Shown piece by piece: positions 1 through 12,104 of a stretch of 64,000 nt of DNA. The stretch is from an uncultured Acetatifactor sp. GTDB taxonomy: Bacteria; Bacillota; Clostridia; Lachnospirales; Lachnospiraceae. The translations under genes and the position numbers were made by a program. Position 1 is the stretch's first letter. Each line of letters starts with the position of its first letter. Below the pieces are notes generated by a model that did no database searches, was not told where the DNA came from, and saw nothing but the letters and a program-made list of their open reading frames with translations. The stretch lies in assembly GCA_934402315.1 (NCBI GenBank), contig CAKRTS010000005.1, forward strand, positions 86,752 through 150,751. Reading direction: 5' to 3'.

Positions 1-543
1 ATCAGCCGGCTCGGGAAAAAAACGTATCTCCTGAGTAAGCTGGGTTCTGCTTTTCTGACTACCTTTACTGTTTTTCTGCTCCCTTTCCTGCTCGAATTTC
101 TTATGACCTGTGTCTCTTTCCCGTTGAAGGCACAAGGTGATTTCTATAATGTGAGCCTTTACAGTGCGGAATATGCCGGGATGGTGCATAACTATCCCTT
201 TGCGGCTCTTTTCTGTCATTTCCCGGTTCTGTACACTCTTCTGGGGCTTTTCGTCTTTGCGGTCGTGTCCGGTCTGCTCGGTATGCTCACTGTCGCCATT
301 TCCTTTACCGTCCGTGTCAGATACCGCGCACTGCTCCTGCTCCCATGTTTCCTGCTGTTGAATCTCACAGAGTATGTGAACCTGCTTTTTGAGGCGGACA
401 GCGCCGGGACAAGCTGGATGAAGTACCTGCTGCTATTTAACGAAAGCGAAAAATTTCCGTGGTATCCCATGACCACCATTCTGTTCCTTCTGCTACTGAC
501 TGCCCTGTGCTTTCATATCGGAACGAAAAAGGAGATGTGGTAA
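1..543 (+). CDS. ABC-2 type transporter permease (5'-truncated)
   Basis: The reading frame is open from the first base of the window and ends at TAA 541-543, so only the C-terminal 180 residues are present. It is very hydrophobic, with about four predicted membrane segments separated by short loops, one soluble stretch around DFYNVSLYSAEYAG and a basic tail (GTKKEMW). No enzymatic motif is seen. Its stop overlaps the start of the next membrane protein by one base (TAATG), and an ATP-binding subunit follows, so it is read as one of two permeases of an exporter of the bacteriocin-immunity / ABC-2 type. The substrate cannot be inferred. The family assignment rests mostly on context. Confidence 0.7.
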   Translation: MSRLGKKTYLLSKLGSAFLTTFTVFLLPFLLEFLMTCVSFPLKAQGDFYNVSLYSAEYAGMVHNYPFAALFCHFPVLYTLLGLFVFAVVSGLLGMLTVAISFTVRVRYRALLLLPCFLLLNLTEYVNLLFEADSAGTSWMKYLLLFNESEKFPWYPMTTILFLLLLTALCFHIGTKKEMW

Positions 544-1346
544 TGATGCGGCACGATCTGCGTATGGCTTTTGGGGTCGGATTGCTTTCCGGTGTCTATA
601 TCACCCTGATCTTTATAAGACCCTATTCGGGTCAAATTGCATTATCAGAACTGATCCTACAGCTCAGCGGCTCACGGGGAACCTTCTGTCTCGGCTTTTC
701 CATGGCAGAGCTGGCAGGTTTTATGCTGCGTATGCTTCCCGGCTATTGCATCATGATGCTGCTCGGCAACAGCATGTATCAATATTTCTGCACAGCAAGC
801 ATCTATGTTTTCAGCAGATGCCCGGATCGCATGAAATGGTATCGACAGACCCTTCTCCCGCTCTTCAGCTCTGTCCTGTTGTTTGAATGCGTATTTGTGG
901 GAAGCTCTGTCCTCCTGAGCTGTCTGCAGTACCGTGTGCTTTTTGATACAGCAGGAGCTTTTCTGACAGCCTACCATCTGCTGACCTATGTGCTGTGGAT
1001 CTTTGCATGGGTGTTATCGATCAATATTGCTGCCATCAAGGCAGGCAGCAGTTCAGCGTTTCTTCTGGCAATGGGGATTCAGGCGTTATGTACGGCAGGT
1101 CTGGGCTTTCTGCAGCTGTTTGTCAGAAATGATGCCGATGCAGTCACAATCCGGCGTCTGCTGGCATGGAATCCGGTTGCACACACCGTTGTCGGCTGGC
1201 ACTTTTCCTACGCAAGCTATCCAATCAGTGCGATATGCTCCATTGCATTTCTGGCATCCTTCTGCATATTCGCCCTGTCTGTCGGCGGAATCATCGTACA
1301 AAAGCATAATCTGTTAACGGAAAATACAGAATGGGGGACAATGTAA
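543..1346 (+). CDS. ABC-2 type transporter permease
   Basis: A 267-residue polytopic membrane protein with about six hydrophobic segments. The ATG at 543 (followed by a second ATG) was chosen because AAGGAG lies about 9 bases upstream, inside the end of the previous gene; the frame is open further upstream but that part is antisense-like overlap. It follows another permease with a one-base overlap and touches the ATPase gene directly (ATPase starts at 1347). This is the usual layout of a two-permease ABC exporter. No substrate-specific motif was recognised. Confidence 0.75.
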   Translation: MMRHDLRMAFGVGLLSGVYITLIFIRPYSGQIALSELILQLSGSRGTFCLGFSMAELAGFMLRMLPGYCIMMLLGNSMYQYFCTASIYVFSRCPDRMKWYRQTLLPLFSSVLLFECVFVGSSVLLSCLQYRVLFDTAGAFLTAYHLLTYVLWIFAWVLSINIAAIKAGSSSAFLLAMGIQALCTAGLGFLQLFVRNDADAVTIRRLLAWNPVAHTVVGWHFSYASYPISAICSIAFLASFCIFALSVGGIIVQKHNLLTENTEWGTM

Positions 1347-1991
1347 ATGAAACTGATCGCAGAAAGGATCAATAAGACGCTAAAGGGAAAAACGATTCTT
1401 AACAATATCAGTCTGGAACTGGAGAGTGGAAAGGTGTACGGCTTCTGGGGACGGAACGGTTCGGGAAAAACCATGCTCTTCCGCGCCCTGTCCGGTCTGA
1501 TGTCGATCGACTCCGGCATTATCCGTTGGAACGGACAGGAATTACACAAGGATTTCACCGTCCTGCCCAGTCTGGGAATCACACTGGAACACGCGGGACT
1601 TTACCCCGGATTGACCGGCATGGAAAATCTGACATACCTTGCAAAAATACGGAATACGATTGGGAAACAGGAAATCATGGATGCCATCCGCCGGGTCGGT
1701 CTTGATCCGTATGACAGAAGAACGTTCGGAAAATACTCCATGGGAATGAAACAGCGCCTGGTCATTGCACAGGCTGTCATGGAACATCCTGATATTATTA
1801 TGCTGGACGAACCGACGAATGGTCTGGACGAATCGGGTGTTGAAGAGATCCGCCGATTAATTGAGGAGGAAAGAAACCGCGGCGCACTGATCCTTCTGAG
1901 CAGTCATAACCGCGATGATATGGACATTCTGGCTGATGACAGATACAGGCTTTCCGACGGAAGTCTGATAACGGAGGGGAATGAAACGTGA
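1347..1991 (+). CDS. ABC transporter ATP-binding protein
   Basis: A 214-residue ATPase subunit. Visible motifs are Walker A GRNGSGKT (about residues 35-42), the Q-loop region, an ABC signature variant YSMGMKQRL (about 130), Walker B IIMLDEPTNGLD (about 150) and the switch histidine in LLSSHNRDD. At just over 200 residues it is a minimal nucleotide-binding domain with no regulatory extension. It begins immediately after the second permease and its TGA overlaps the GTG start of the next gene by 4 bases, so the four genes form one operon. The signature SMGMKQR and the pairing with two hydrophobic permeases are typical of exporters related to lantibiotic immunity or bacitracin resistance; the actual substrate is unknown. 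Confidence 0.9.
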   Translation: MKLIAERINKTLKGKTILNNISLELESGKVYGFWGRNGSGKTMLFRALSGLMSIDSGIIRWNGQELHKDFTVLPSLGITLEHAGLYPGLTGMENLTYLAKIRNTIGKQEIMDAIRRVGLDPYDRRTFGKYSMGMKQRLVIAQAVMEHPDIIMLDEPTNGLDESGVEEIRRLIEEERNRGALILLSSHNRDDMDILADDRYRLSDGSLITEGNET

Positions 1992-2680
1992 AGCTGAAAT
2001 GGATATTATGGACAACGGTCACGCTGATGCTGGCGGCGATGGGCTTTGGTATTTATGAAAAAAGAAGTTATACCGATATTTCAAAGGATGCTTCCTATCT
2101 TGAGCAGCTCTATGTGGCGGAGCTGCCGGAATCCAATGCTTTCGCTGTCAGCAGGCAGCTTTCCGAAACTCTGCCACTTGCCCCCGACATTGTCAGGGTT
2201 ACTGTCAAAGGAGAAGTCGAGCATCTGTTCAAAACGAGCAGACAGCTCGTAAAAGTAGAACAGATCTATCAGGGTAAATCGTTGAGCCCGGGTGAAGAAT
2301 TCTATGTCACCTCCGGTCGCTGGGAGCTCATTGCGGCCTCCGACCCCTCCGATGGGAATAGGGTGCAGCGCGGTTTTATCAATTTTCTGAATTCAGGGGA
2401 AGAATATCTGCTGTTTCTGGGCGAAAGGGTTGATGGTCCCGGCGAAACCACCCCGATCTTTGAATTGTACGGAGGCATTGAAACCCTTCTTGCACCTGCA
2501 TTCTCCTATCAGGAGCACAAGGATGTAATCGTTCCGATCATGGACGGAGCCTCCACCTATGTGCCCTACAGCGAAGTTTGCGACAATGAATTCTTTGTGA
2601 CAACTCAGGCAGCACTTGACGCACTGCTTGAGCTGAAGGAAACGATGCTACAAAAATATCCGGAGGCTGTACAACCGTGA
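1988..2680 (+). CDS. Membrane-anchored exported protein of unknown function
   Basis: A 230-residue protein starting with GTG at 1988 inside a GTGA overlap with the ATPase gene, which argues for translational coupling. Residues 6-22 form one hydrophobic segment (ILWTTVTLMLAAMGFGI) followed by a soluble domain rich in beta-type sequence. There is no lipobox. The soluble part contains VRVTVKGEVEHLFKTSRQLVKVEQIYQG and a GEEYLLFLGER stretch, a pattern seen in small extracytoplasmic OB-like or beta-barrel accessory proteins, but no family is recognised with certainty. Its place as the last gene of the ABC operon suggests an accessory or sensing role at the cell surface. Confidence 0.7.
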   Translation: MKLKWILWTTVTLMLAAMGFGIYEKRSYTDISKDASYLEQLYVAELPESNAFAVSRQLSETLPLAPDIVRVTVKGEVEHLFKTSRQLVKVEQIYQGKSLSPGEEFYVTSGRWELIAASDPSDGNRVQRGFINFLNSGEEYLLFLGERVDGPGETTPIFELYGGIETLLAPAFSYQEHKDVIVPIMDGASTYVPYSEVCDNEFFVTTQAALDALLELKETMLQKYPEAVQP

Positions 2681-2690
2681 ACAGCCTCCG
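2661..2690 (+). terminator. Hairpin at operon end
   Basis: A perfect 10-bp inverted repeat (CGGAGGCTGT / ACAGCCTCCG) with a 10-base loop spans the stop codon of the preceding gene. There is no strong T-run after it (GTCTAATAAT), so it is either a weak intrinsic terminator or a 3'-end stabilising hairpin. Confidence 0.5.
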
Positions 2691-2801
2691 GTCTAATAAT
2701 ACATCAGACTGTGCTTCCCCGCCCGGCATCGCGTCCGTGCCTTGCAATGACTGTCTCTAACAATTTATCCATTTGACTATGTTTGGCAAAATCACAGTGT
2801 T

Positions 2802-3047
2802 TTATTTTTCTATATTGGAATCTTCCAGTTCCATTTCTCTTTTTAATTTCCTTATTTTCATGGAATTCCATACGATTAGTGCAAAAAGAACAAATAAAAC
2901 AGCAATTGCAAAAATAGCCAATTGATATGGAAGGTTCGAAATGTATGCTCCCACAATTAACATTACCACAAGAAAAAAGCAGCAAAAAAGAGTAACTCTT
3001 TTTTTGCAAATATTCACTTTTTCTTCTAGTAATTGTATATCGTTCAT
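2802..3047 (-). CDS. Small two-helix membrane protein
   Basis: An 81-residue protein. An upstream ATG at 3056 lies directly against the AGGAG motif, so the ATG at 3047, 9 bases downstream of it, is preferred. Residues from about 20 onward contain two closely spaced hydrophobic segments (LFCCFFLVVMLIVGAYI and LAIFAIAVLFVLFALIVW), followed by a charged tail (KIRKLKREMELEDSNIEK) that could be a short coiled coil. No family was recognised. It has lower G+C than its neighbours, which may hint at recent acquisition. It stands alone between the ABC operon and the SH3-like gene. Confidence 0.55.
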   Translation of the reverse strand: MNDIQLLEEKVNICKKRVTLFCCFFLVVMLIVGAYISNLPYQLAIFAIAVLFVLFALIVWNSMKIRKLKREMELEDSNIEK

Positions 3048-3115
3048 TTCACACATCTCCTTTTCAGTGTTGGCACATAATATGTCATGCCCTTCTATCG
3101 GTTTATTTTATTCCA

Positions 3116-5147
<2,032 letters not shown>

Positions 5148-5355
5148 CGGAAACATGGGTTTCGCAAATCACTAATAATAAGTAATTTTCTATATCTTAC
5201 CACTCTTTCACGGATTGGAAAACCCTTTTCGCTGAAAAAAGATTTTGTTATTAGCCAGCTCCGGCGCGAACTTCATGACTAAATTCCGGAAATTCGGAAA
5301 TCCTCAAAAGCAGAATACGATACACAAGGCGCACACGCGCAGAAACGAGGTTGAT

Positions 5356-7767
5356 ATGCGAGAAATCATTTCCTTTAATGACAACTGGGTCTTCTCCAAG
5401 GACGGCACACACTGGGAGCTTGTGACATTGCCGCACACCTGGAATGCGATTGACGGCATGGACGGCAAGGGAGAATACTACCGCGGTATATGCCAGTACC
5501 AGAAAGAGTTTTGCGCCCCGCAGGCTCCCGCCGGAACGCGGTATGTCCTCGAGGTGCTCGCCTGCTCCTTGAGCGGCACTGTGTTCTTAAACGGTCAGGA
5601 GCTGATGCGCCACGAGGGCGGCTATTCCTCCTTCACCGTCGATCTCACAGACACGCTCCGTCCGGCGCCGGAGGCAAACACCTTGACCATCCTCGCCGAC
5701 AATTCCCCCAGAGATGATATTTATCCGCAGCTTGCAGACTTTACCTTCTACGGCGGTCTCTACCGCGGTGTGAACCTGATGCTGCTGCCGGAAACGCATT
5801 TTGACGTCGGCTTCCACGGTGCGCCGGGACTTGCCGTCACGCCGGAGGTTCTCGACAGCAGCGTCCTCCCCGACAACGGCTCGGAGACAAAGCTCTACCC
5901 CTCCTGCTGCAATGTCAGCAGCGTCACCCCCGCTGCCATGCTGCACCTCAACAGCTGGGTCATCTCCCCTTCGCCCGACATGACCGTCCGGTATTCCATC
6001 ACGGACGCAGAAGGCAGAGTCATCGCGGAGAGCTGGAGACCTTCTGAAAATCCGAAGACAGACATTCTTCTGACGACGCCCCACCTCTGGCAGGGCGTGC
6101 GTGACCCTTACCTGTATCGCTGTACGGCAACACTGGTCTACCGCAACGAAACCGTGGACGAGGTGACAACCCGCTTCGGCATCCGCTTTTTCTCGGTAGA
6201 TCCCGAAAAAGGCTTTTTCCTGAACGGCTCTCCCATGATGCTGCGCGGCGTGTCCCGGCATCAGGATCTGCTCTGGCAGGGAAATGCGCTGACAAAGGAG
6301 CAGCATTACAGGGATGCCGCACTGATAGCCGAGCTTGGCGCCAATACCGTCCGTCTCGCCCACTATCAGCACAGCCGGGATTTCTACGATGCCTGTGACG
6401 AGTACGGCTTCATCGTCTGGGCAGAGATTCCCTACATCAGCAGCCAGAGCGACGATCCGAAGGCTCACGACAACTGCCGCCTCCAGATGACTGATCTGAT
6501 CTACCAGAACTACAACCACCCCTCCATCTGCTTCTGGGGAATTTCCAACGAGATCACCATCGCCGGAGAAAAGCCCGGACTTGTGGAAAACCACCGGGAT
6601 CTGAACGCTCTTGTGAAGGAGCTTGACCCCAGCCGCCTGACGACGATTGCCCATGTCAGCATGCTCCCCATGGACAGCGCGCTCCACGGCATCACGGACG
6701 TCGAAAGCTATAATCACTACTTTGGCTGGTACGGCGGAAGCTATGAGAAAAACGAAGAATGGCTGGATGAATTTCACCGGAAGAATCCCGAAATCTGTCT
6801 CGGTCTGTCGGAATACGGCGCGGAGGGCATTATCACCTGGCAGCCGGACGAGGCGAAATGCCGTGACTACTCCGAGCGCTATCAGGCAGAATATCATGAA
6901 CACATGGCAAAGATCCTCATGGAACGCCCCTATCTCTGGTCCACCCACGTCTGGAACATGTTTGATTTCGGCTGCGCGGCAAGAAATGAAGGCGGAACCG
7001 CCGGGCGAAACAACAAGGGGCTTGTCAGCATGGACCGCAGGATCAAAAAGGAAGCCTTCTATCTCTACAAGGCGTACTGGAGCCGCGAGCCATTCGTCTA
7101 TCTCTGTGGGAAGCGCTATGCCCAGCACGCCTCGGAGACCGTCTCCGTGAAGCTCTACTCCAATCAGCCCTGCGTCACGCTGTATGTCAACGGGCAGGCA
7201 TTCGGAACACAGTACGGCGACAAGATCTTTACCTTTGAAAACGTGCCGCTGGAAAAAGGCTTCACCTATCTGACGGCAACCGCTCCGGTCACAAGCATTG
7301 CCGCCTACGCCGGTATCCGCTCCGGTTCCGCACTGTCTGACTGCTCCGGGACCGTCTCCGACAGCATGACCTTGGAAAAGGTAGCGCAAAAGCCAGAGAT
7401 CTACACACTGCCTCAGGAGGACGATGACGCGGACGGCGTCGCCAACTGGTTTGAGCAGGTAGAGACAATCGCCAGCGACGCGCCGATGGAATTTTCCGAG
7501 GAACATTTCTCCGTCCACGACAAAATAAATACCATCTGTGCGAATGACGAAGCATTTTCCATCCTCTCCAACGCCATGTTTGCCATGTCCGGCATGAAGC
7601 TGAAAAAGTCCATGCTCGCCATGATGGGCGGAAAGACGCTGTACGACCTCTTCGGCATGCTGGGCGGAAACGGCATGCACGCCGGGGAAAAGGCGGACTC
7701 CACCCACAAGGTTCCCGAGAACGCCTTACAGATCATCAACGCCGAGCTCGCGAAAGTGAAAAAGTAA
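5356..7767 (+). CDS. Glycoside hydrolase family 2 (beta-galactosidase / beta-glucuronidase type)
   Basis: An 803-residue cytoplasmic enzyme (no signal peptide). The order is an N-terminal sugar-binding jelly roll (about 1-180), an Ig-like domain (about 190-290), a TIM barrel (about 290-590) and a C-terminal domain resembling DUF4982 (SVKLYSNQPCVTLYVNGQAF, about 600-690). The retaining catalytic pair is visible: acid/base E399 in GISNE and nucleophile E486 in LSEYG. The ATG at 5356 was chosen because GAGG lies 6 bases upstream; the frame is open further upstream into AT-rich leader. The last 100 residues (acidic EDDDADGVANWFEQ followed by a Met/Gly-rich end) are not typical of the family. The last 32 bases overlap the convergent calcium ATPase gene. 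Substrate is likely a beta-galactoside or beta-glucuronide but cannot be fixed from sequence. Confidence 0.9.
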   Translation: MREIISFNDNWVFSKDGTHWELVTLPHTWNAIDGMDGKGEYYRGICQYQKEFCAPQAPAGTRYVLEVLACSLSGTVFLNGQELMRHEGGYSSFTVDLTDTLRPAPEANTLTILADNSPRDDIYPQLADFTFYGGLYRGVNLMLLPETHFDVGFHGAPGLAVTPEVLDSSVLPDNGSETKLYPSCCNVSSVTPAAMLHLNSWVISPSPDMTVRYSITDAEGRVIAESWRPSENPKTDILLTTPHLWQGVRDPYLYRCTATLVYRNETVDEVTTRFGIRFFSVDPEKGFFLNGSPMMLRGVSRHQDLLWQGNALTKEQHYRDAALIAELGANTVRLAHYQHSRDFYDACDEYGFIVWAEIPYISSQSDDPKAHDNCRLQMTDLIYQNYNHPSICFWGISNEITIAGEKPGLVENHRDLNALVKELDPSRLTTIAHVSMLPMDSALHGITDVESYNHYFGWYGGSYEKNEEWLDEFHRKNPEICLGLSEYGAEGIITWQPDEAKCRDYSERYQAEYHEHMAKILMERPYLWSTHVWNMFDFGCAARNEGGTAGRNNKGLVSMDRRIKKEAFYLYKAYWSREPFVYLCGKRYAQHASETVSVKLYSNQPCVTLYVNGQAFGTQYGDKIFTFENVPLEKGFTYLTATAPVTSIAAYAGIRSGSALSDCSGTVSDSMTLEKVAQKPEIYTLPQEDDDADGVANWFEQVETIASDAPMEFSEEHFSVHDKINTICANDEAFSILSNAMFAMSGMKLKKSMLAMMGGKTLYDLFGMLGGNGMHAGEKADSTHKVPENALQIINAELAKVKK

Positions 7768-10399
7768 GCGCAATGATCTCGTGGGCAAACAGCGGCGCCG
7801 CCGACAACAGGCTCAGCCGCATCCACTCCCTGCCGGAAAGCGGCGAGGTGCCGAAGGCATTAATCAGAAACGGCACCTCCGTCACGGCGAACTGCAGCAG
7901 AAAGCCCACCACACACGCGACGATCATCAGCTTGTTCTCAAAATGGTTCATGCAAAGCACCGAGCGGTTCGTATCGCGCATGCCGACCGCGTGCCAGAGC
8001 TGACTCATCCCGAGCACCGTGAAGGCATAGGTCTGCGCCTTGGAAAGAACCCAGCCCTCCCGCAGCGTATCGGCGAGCGCCTGGATGCTCAGCTCCGCTC
8101 CCTGAAGGTTCAGAAGCGCCACGGGAAGCATGAGAAACGCCGTCAGGCTGACCGCAGCGATCAGAGCCCCGTAAAGACAGGTACAGGCGAAGCCTCCCCT
8201 CGAGAAAAGGCTTTCGGAGGCTTTTCTCGGCGGCTGGCGCATCAGCGTCTTCCCATCATTTTTATCCACTCCGAGCGCTAACGCCGGAAGGGAATCCGTA
8301 ATCAGGTTGATCCAGAGGATATGACTGGACTTGAGCGGCGCCGCCAGCCCGCAGACCACGGCAAGAAACATGGTAATGATCTCCCCGAGATTTGAGGACA
8401 GGAGGAAAATCACGGACTTCCGGATATTCTCATAGACACCGCGGCCCTCTTCAATTGCGCGCCGGACTGTCGCAAAATTGTCATCCGTCAGAATCATGTC
8501 CGCCGCCTGTCTCGCCACATCCGTACCGTTCTTTCCCATGGCAATGCCAATGTCGGCTCTCTTTAACGAAGGAGCGTCGTTTACCCCGTCTCCGGTCATG
8601 GCGACAATCTCCCCCCTCGCCCTGAAGCCGTCCACAATGCGCACCTTCTGCGCCGGTGACACTCTGGCGAACACCCTCACCTGCCCCAGTCTTCCCGCGA
8701 GCTCCTCATCCGTAAGATGCCCCAGCGTCTCTCCCGTCATGCACTGCTCAAACCGCTCCACAATACCGAGCTGCTTTCCGATGGCAAAAGCAGTATCCAC
8801 ATGATCCCCCGTAATCATGACCGTCGTGACACCCGCCTGCTTAAAATCCGCCACCGCCTGTGCTGCCTCGGGTCTCGCCGGATCGCGCATCCCGACCATC
8901 CCCAGAAAGACCAGTTCGCTCTCCACGGGCTGTGAAACTCCGGTTCTCATGGAGACGGCAAGCGTCCGCAGCCCCTCCGCAGACATTGCCGCCACCGCCT
9001 CCTGTATCTGTCTCCGCTGCTCCGGTGTCAGGCGCGAGACACCCTGCCCCGTCCTCAGCTGGCTGCAGCACTTGAGCACCTCGTCCGGCGCCCCCTTCGT
9101 ATAGGAGACGGAGCCGTGCAGCGTCGTCATCATCTTGCGGTCGGAGTCAAAAGGAAGCTCACCGGTCCGCGGATAACGGCGCTCCGCTTCCTCCTTCCCG
9201 AGCTCCACCTTCTCCGCCATATCTAAAAGCGCAAGCTCCGTCGGATCTCCCGTCCTGTTACCCTCCTCCAGCACTGCGTCATTGCAGAGCGTCATTCCGA
9301 GAAAGAAATCCGGCGCATCCGCAGACCGGAGGGCGGAGGACGGCTGTAATCTGCCGTTCACAAAACATTTTTCCACCGTCATCCGGTTCTGTGTCAGTGT
9401 GCCTGTCTTGTCGGAGCAGACCACGCTTACCGCGCCGAGCGTCTCCACCGAGGGAAGTCTCCGCACGATCGTGTTCACCCTGACCATCCTTGTCACACTG
9501 AGCGCCAGACAGATCGTAACCACCGCCGGAAGCCCCTCCGGCACAGCGGCAACCGCCAGCGAGATCGCCGTAATCAGCATCTCCGGCACATTACGGTGCT
9601 GTAGCACGGCAATGCCGAACAGTACTGCACACAAAAGAAGCGACAGGAGACTCAGAACCTTTCCAAGCTCTCCCAGCCGCTTCTGCAGCGGTGTCATTTC
9701 CTCTTTCGCCTCGGTAATCATGGTTGCAATCTGCCCCAGCTCGGTATCCATTCCGGTCGCCGTGACAACGCCCTGCCCTCTTCCGTAGGTGACAATGGTT
9801 GACATATATGCCATGTTGCGTCTGTCTCCGAGCGGGATCGCCGCCCTACCGCTCCGGTTCAGCGGAAGGAAAGCGCTGTCCTTATCCACCGGAACAGCCT
9901 CTCCCGTCAGCGCAGACTCCTCAATCTTTAAATTCGCACTCTCCGTCAGCCGCAGATCAGCCGGAACCTGACAGCCCGCCTCCAGCCATACCAGATCTCC
10001 CCGGACAAGCTCCGCCGCAGGAAGCTCCTGCCTCCTGCCGTCCCGGATGACAAATGCCTTCGGGCTGGTCAGCTTTTTTAAGGACTCCAGTGCCTTTCTC
10101 GCCTTTCCCTCCTGCAATACGCCCACCGTCGCATTGAGCATCACAACCACGCCTATAATGATGGCATCACTGTATTCGCCGAGAAAGATTGACACTGCCG
10201 CCGCCACGATCAGCACATAGATGAGCGGATCATTCAACTGTTCCAGAAAGGATTCCAGAACCGTTTTCTTCCTCGCGCCCTTCATCTCGTTTCTGCCATA
10301 CGCCGCCAGCCGCTTTGCCGCCTCTGTCTCCGTAAGTCCCCTGACGCTGTCCGTCTTTAATTCCGCTACCGCCTCTGCCGCGCTGCTTTGTTCAAACAT
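7736..10399 (-). CDS. P2A-type cation (probably calcium) transporting ATPase
   Basis: An 887-residue P-type ATPase. The phosphorylation motif DKTGTLT has its aspartate at residue 330; [12 protein letters not shown] is the hinge motif, and the PEGLP motif in [10 protein letters not shown] marks membrane segment 4 of the SERCA/PMCA-like group. It has the N-terminal cation-ATPase domain ([11 protein letters not shown]...NEM), the actuator domain and about ten membrane segments including a C-terminal block. The ATG at 10399 (MFEQSS) matches where family members begin; an upstream in-frame ATG at 10444 is possible but has a weak ribosome-binding site. Expected role is ATP-driven calcium export. 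It is transcribed alone, convergent with GH2. Confidence 0.93.
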   Translation of the reverse strand: MFEQSSAAEAVAELKTDSVRGLTETEAAKRLAAYGRNEMKGARKKTVLESFLEQLNDPLIYVLIVAAAVSIFLGEYSDAIIIGVVVMLNATVGVLQEGKARKALESLKKLTSPKAFVIRDGRRQELPAAELVRGDLVWLEAGCQVPADLRLTESANLKIEESALTGEAVPVDKDSAFLPLNRSGRAAIPLGDRRNMAYMSTIVTYGRGQGVVTATGMDTELGQIATMITEAKEEMTPLQKRLGELGKVLSLLSLLLCAVLFGIAVLQHRNVPEMLITAISLAVAAVPEGLPAVVTICLALSVTRMVRVNTIVRRLPSVETLGAVSVVCSDKTGTLTQNRMTVEKCFVNGRLQPSSALRSADAPDFFLGMTLCNDAVLEEGNRTGDPTELALLDMAEKVELGKEEAERRYPRTGELPFDSDRKMMTTLHGSVSYTKGAPDEVLKCCSQLRTGQGVSRLTPEQRRQIQEAVAAMSAEGLRTLAVSMRTGVSQPVESELVFLGMVGMRDPARPEAAQAVADFKQAGVTTVMITGDHVDTAFAIGKQLGIVERFEQCMTGETLGHLTDEELAGRLGQVRVFARVSPAQKVRIVDGFRARGEIVAMTGDGVNDAPSLKRADIGIAMGKNGTDVARQAADMILTDDNFATVRRAIEEGRGVYENIRKSVIFLLSSNLGEIITMFLAVVCGLAAPLKSSHILWINLITDSLPALALGVDKNDGKTLMRQPPRKASESLFSRGGFACTCLYGALIAAVSLTAFLMLPVALLNLQGAELSIQALADTLREGWVLSKAQTYAFTVLGMSQLWHAVGMRDTNRSVLCMNHFENKLMIVACVVGFLLQFAVTEVPFLINAFGTSPLSGREWMRLSLLSAAPLFAHEIIALTFSLSRARR

Positions 10400-10500
10400 A
10401 TCCGTCCCATGCCCTCCCCGCTGTGTTCCAGACAGCTCTCTCATTTTCTGTCCGTCACATTATCCTATGCCGGCTGGGACAAAAACATGTCCAAACAACT

Positions 10501-12060
10501 TTAACTGTTCAATAATTGTTTCGTGTATTCCTGCGTCGGATGGCGGAACAGCTCCTCCGTCTCCCCGATCTCAAGAATCTGTCCCTCCTTCATGACCATG
10601 ATCCTGTCACACATATGGTAGACCACATTGATGTCATGGGAGATGAAAAGACAGGACAGGTGCATCTCCTGCTGGAGCTTTTGCAACAGCTCCATGATCT
10701 GCGCCTGAATCGTCACATCCAGCGCAGACACCGGCTCATCCGCGACAATCAGCCCCGGATTTGTGATGAGCGCCTGTCCGATGCTGATTCTCTGCCGCTG
10801 TCCGCCCGAAAGCTGGGACGGCTTTCTATGGAAGAAGCTGTCCTCCATGCCCACGCGGTGAAGCATATCATAGGCTGCCGCCTCCATATCCTGCCTGCTC
10901 ATGGCGAGTGACGGATTGAGCGCAGCCGCAGCCCTGAGCGGCTCCTGCAGCAGCCAGCCGATCGTCTTTACCGGATTCAGACTGCTGTAAGGGTCCTGAA
11001 AGATCATCTGCGGACGGATTGTATGGTGACGGATTTCGCCCGTGATGTCCGTATTCATGCCCAAAATTGCCTTTGAAAGAGAGGTCTTTCCGCAGCCGCT
11101 CTCGCCGACAAGTCCCAGACTCTCCCCCTTATAGATGTCAAAAGCCGCATGCTTCACGACACAATGCTTTTCCTTCCTTGCAAAGAGGCTGTTGCCGCTG
11201 TCCCTGTAGAACACGGACAGATCCTTCACCTCCAAAACGCACTCCCTCTTATCCTTGTTTTGCAGCACGGAAACGCGCGGCTTTAACCGCGACGGAACCG
11301 CCTCGATCAGTGTCCTTGTATACTCCTCACGCGGATTTTCAAAAATGTCCTCCGTCTTTCCCTGTTCAACGATCCTTCCGTCCTTCATGACTGCGACGCG
11401 ATGGCATATCCTCCGCGCGAGATTCAGGTCATGTGTGATGAACAGCATGGAGTTCTGTTCCTTCTCATTGATCTCTTTCAGAAGCTCCATAATCTGGTTC
11501 TGAATCGTGACATCCAGTGCTGTCGTCGGCTCGTCGCAGACAACCAGATCGGGGTGGAGGATGATCGCCATTGCAATCATCACGCGCTGTCTCATACCGC
11601 CGGACAGTTGATGGGGATAGCTGTCATATACCTTCTCTATATCGCGCAGACCGACGGCGTCGAAGGTCTCGAGCACCTTCGCTCGGATCTCCTCTTTGGT
11701 ATAGTCCGTGTGCAGCTCCAGCATCTCGCCGACCTGTCTTCCGACACGCTGCGTCGGGTTCAGTGAGGTCATCGGCTCCTGAAACACCATCGACATCTCC
11801 GCACCCTGAAATTTGCGGTACAATGCCATGTCCAGCGGCTTTCCCGCCTCCCGGAGCACCGTTCCGTCGAACACGATCCTTCCGCCCGTTACCTCAGCCG
11901 CCTCCGACACCAGCCCCATAAAGGTCAGGGCAGTCACGGATTTTCCCGAACCAGACTCCCCCACCACGCCGAGGATTTCTCCATCCTTCAGCTCAAGATT
12001 CACATTTTTTACAACCTCTGTCCCGTCGAAGGCGACAGAAAGATTTTCGATTCTGATCAA
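10501..12060 (-). CDS. Peptide/oligosaccharide ABC importer, fused dual ATPase
   Basis: A 519-residue protein with two complete nucleotide-binding domains in one chain, equivalent to a DppD-DppF fusion (also seen in GsiA/YejF). First domain: Walker A GESGSGKS (about 35-42), signature LSGGMRQR, Walker [13 protein letters not shown]. Second domain: [16 protein letters not shown] and [12 protein letters not shown]. It is the last gene of a minus-strand operon of solute-binding protein, two permeases and ATPase. The substrate class is set by the binding protein (family 5), usually peptides but in some bacteria oligosaccharides. Confidence 0.93.
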   Translation of the reverse strand: MIRIENLSVAFDGTEVVKNVNLELKDGEILGVVGESGSGKSVTALTFMGLVSEAAEVTGGRIVFDGTVLREAGKPLDMALYRKFQGAEMSMVFQEPMTSLNPTQRVGRQVGEMLELHTDYTKEEIRAKVLETFDAVGLRDIEKVYDSYPHQLSGGMRQRVMIAMAIILHPDLVVCDEPTTALDVTIQNQIMELLKEINEKEQNSMLFITHDLNLARRICHRVAVMKDGRIVEQGKTEDIFENPREEYTRTLIEAVPSRLKPRVSVLQNKDKRECVLEVKDLSVFYRDSGNSLFARKEKHCVVKHAAFDIYKGESLGLVGESGCGKTSLSKAILGMNTDITGEIRHHTIRPQMIFQDPYSSLNPVKTIGWLLQEPLRAAAALNPSLAMSRQDMEAAAYDMLHRVGMEDSFFHRKPSQLSGGQRQRISIGQALITNPGLIVADEPVSALDVTIQAQIMELLQKLQQEMHLSCLFISHDINVVYHMCDRIMVMKEGQILEIGETEELFRHPTQEYTKQLLNS

Positions 12061-12104
12061 TTTCGTTTCCTCCGGGCTTTAGCCTTTTACAAACACGCAA
12101 AGCG

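Noticed and set aside
2538..2747. Minus-strand frame over the end of the ABC operon
   Set aside because: It overlaps a well supported gene in the opposite direction and begins in a short relic of the SH3 gene linker.
5587..7707. Long open frame antisense to GH2
   Set aside because: The GH2 frame has clear catalytic motifs; the antisense frame is an artefact of GC-rich codon usage. The same applies to long antisense frames over the EAL gene (22533-24209), the SGNH gene (39241-40803) and gltB (59593-61740).
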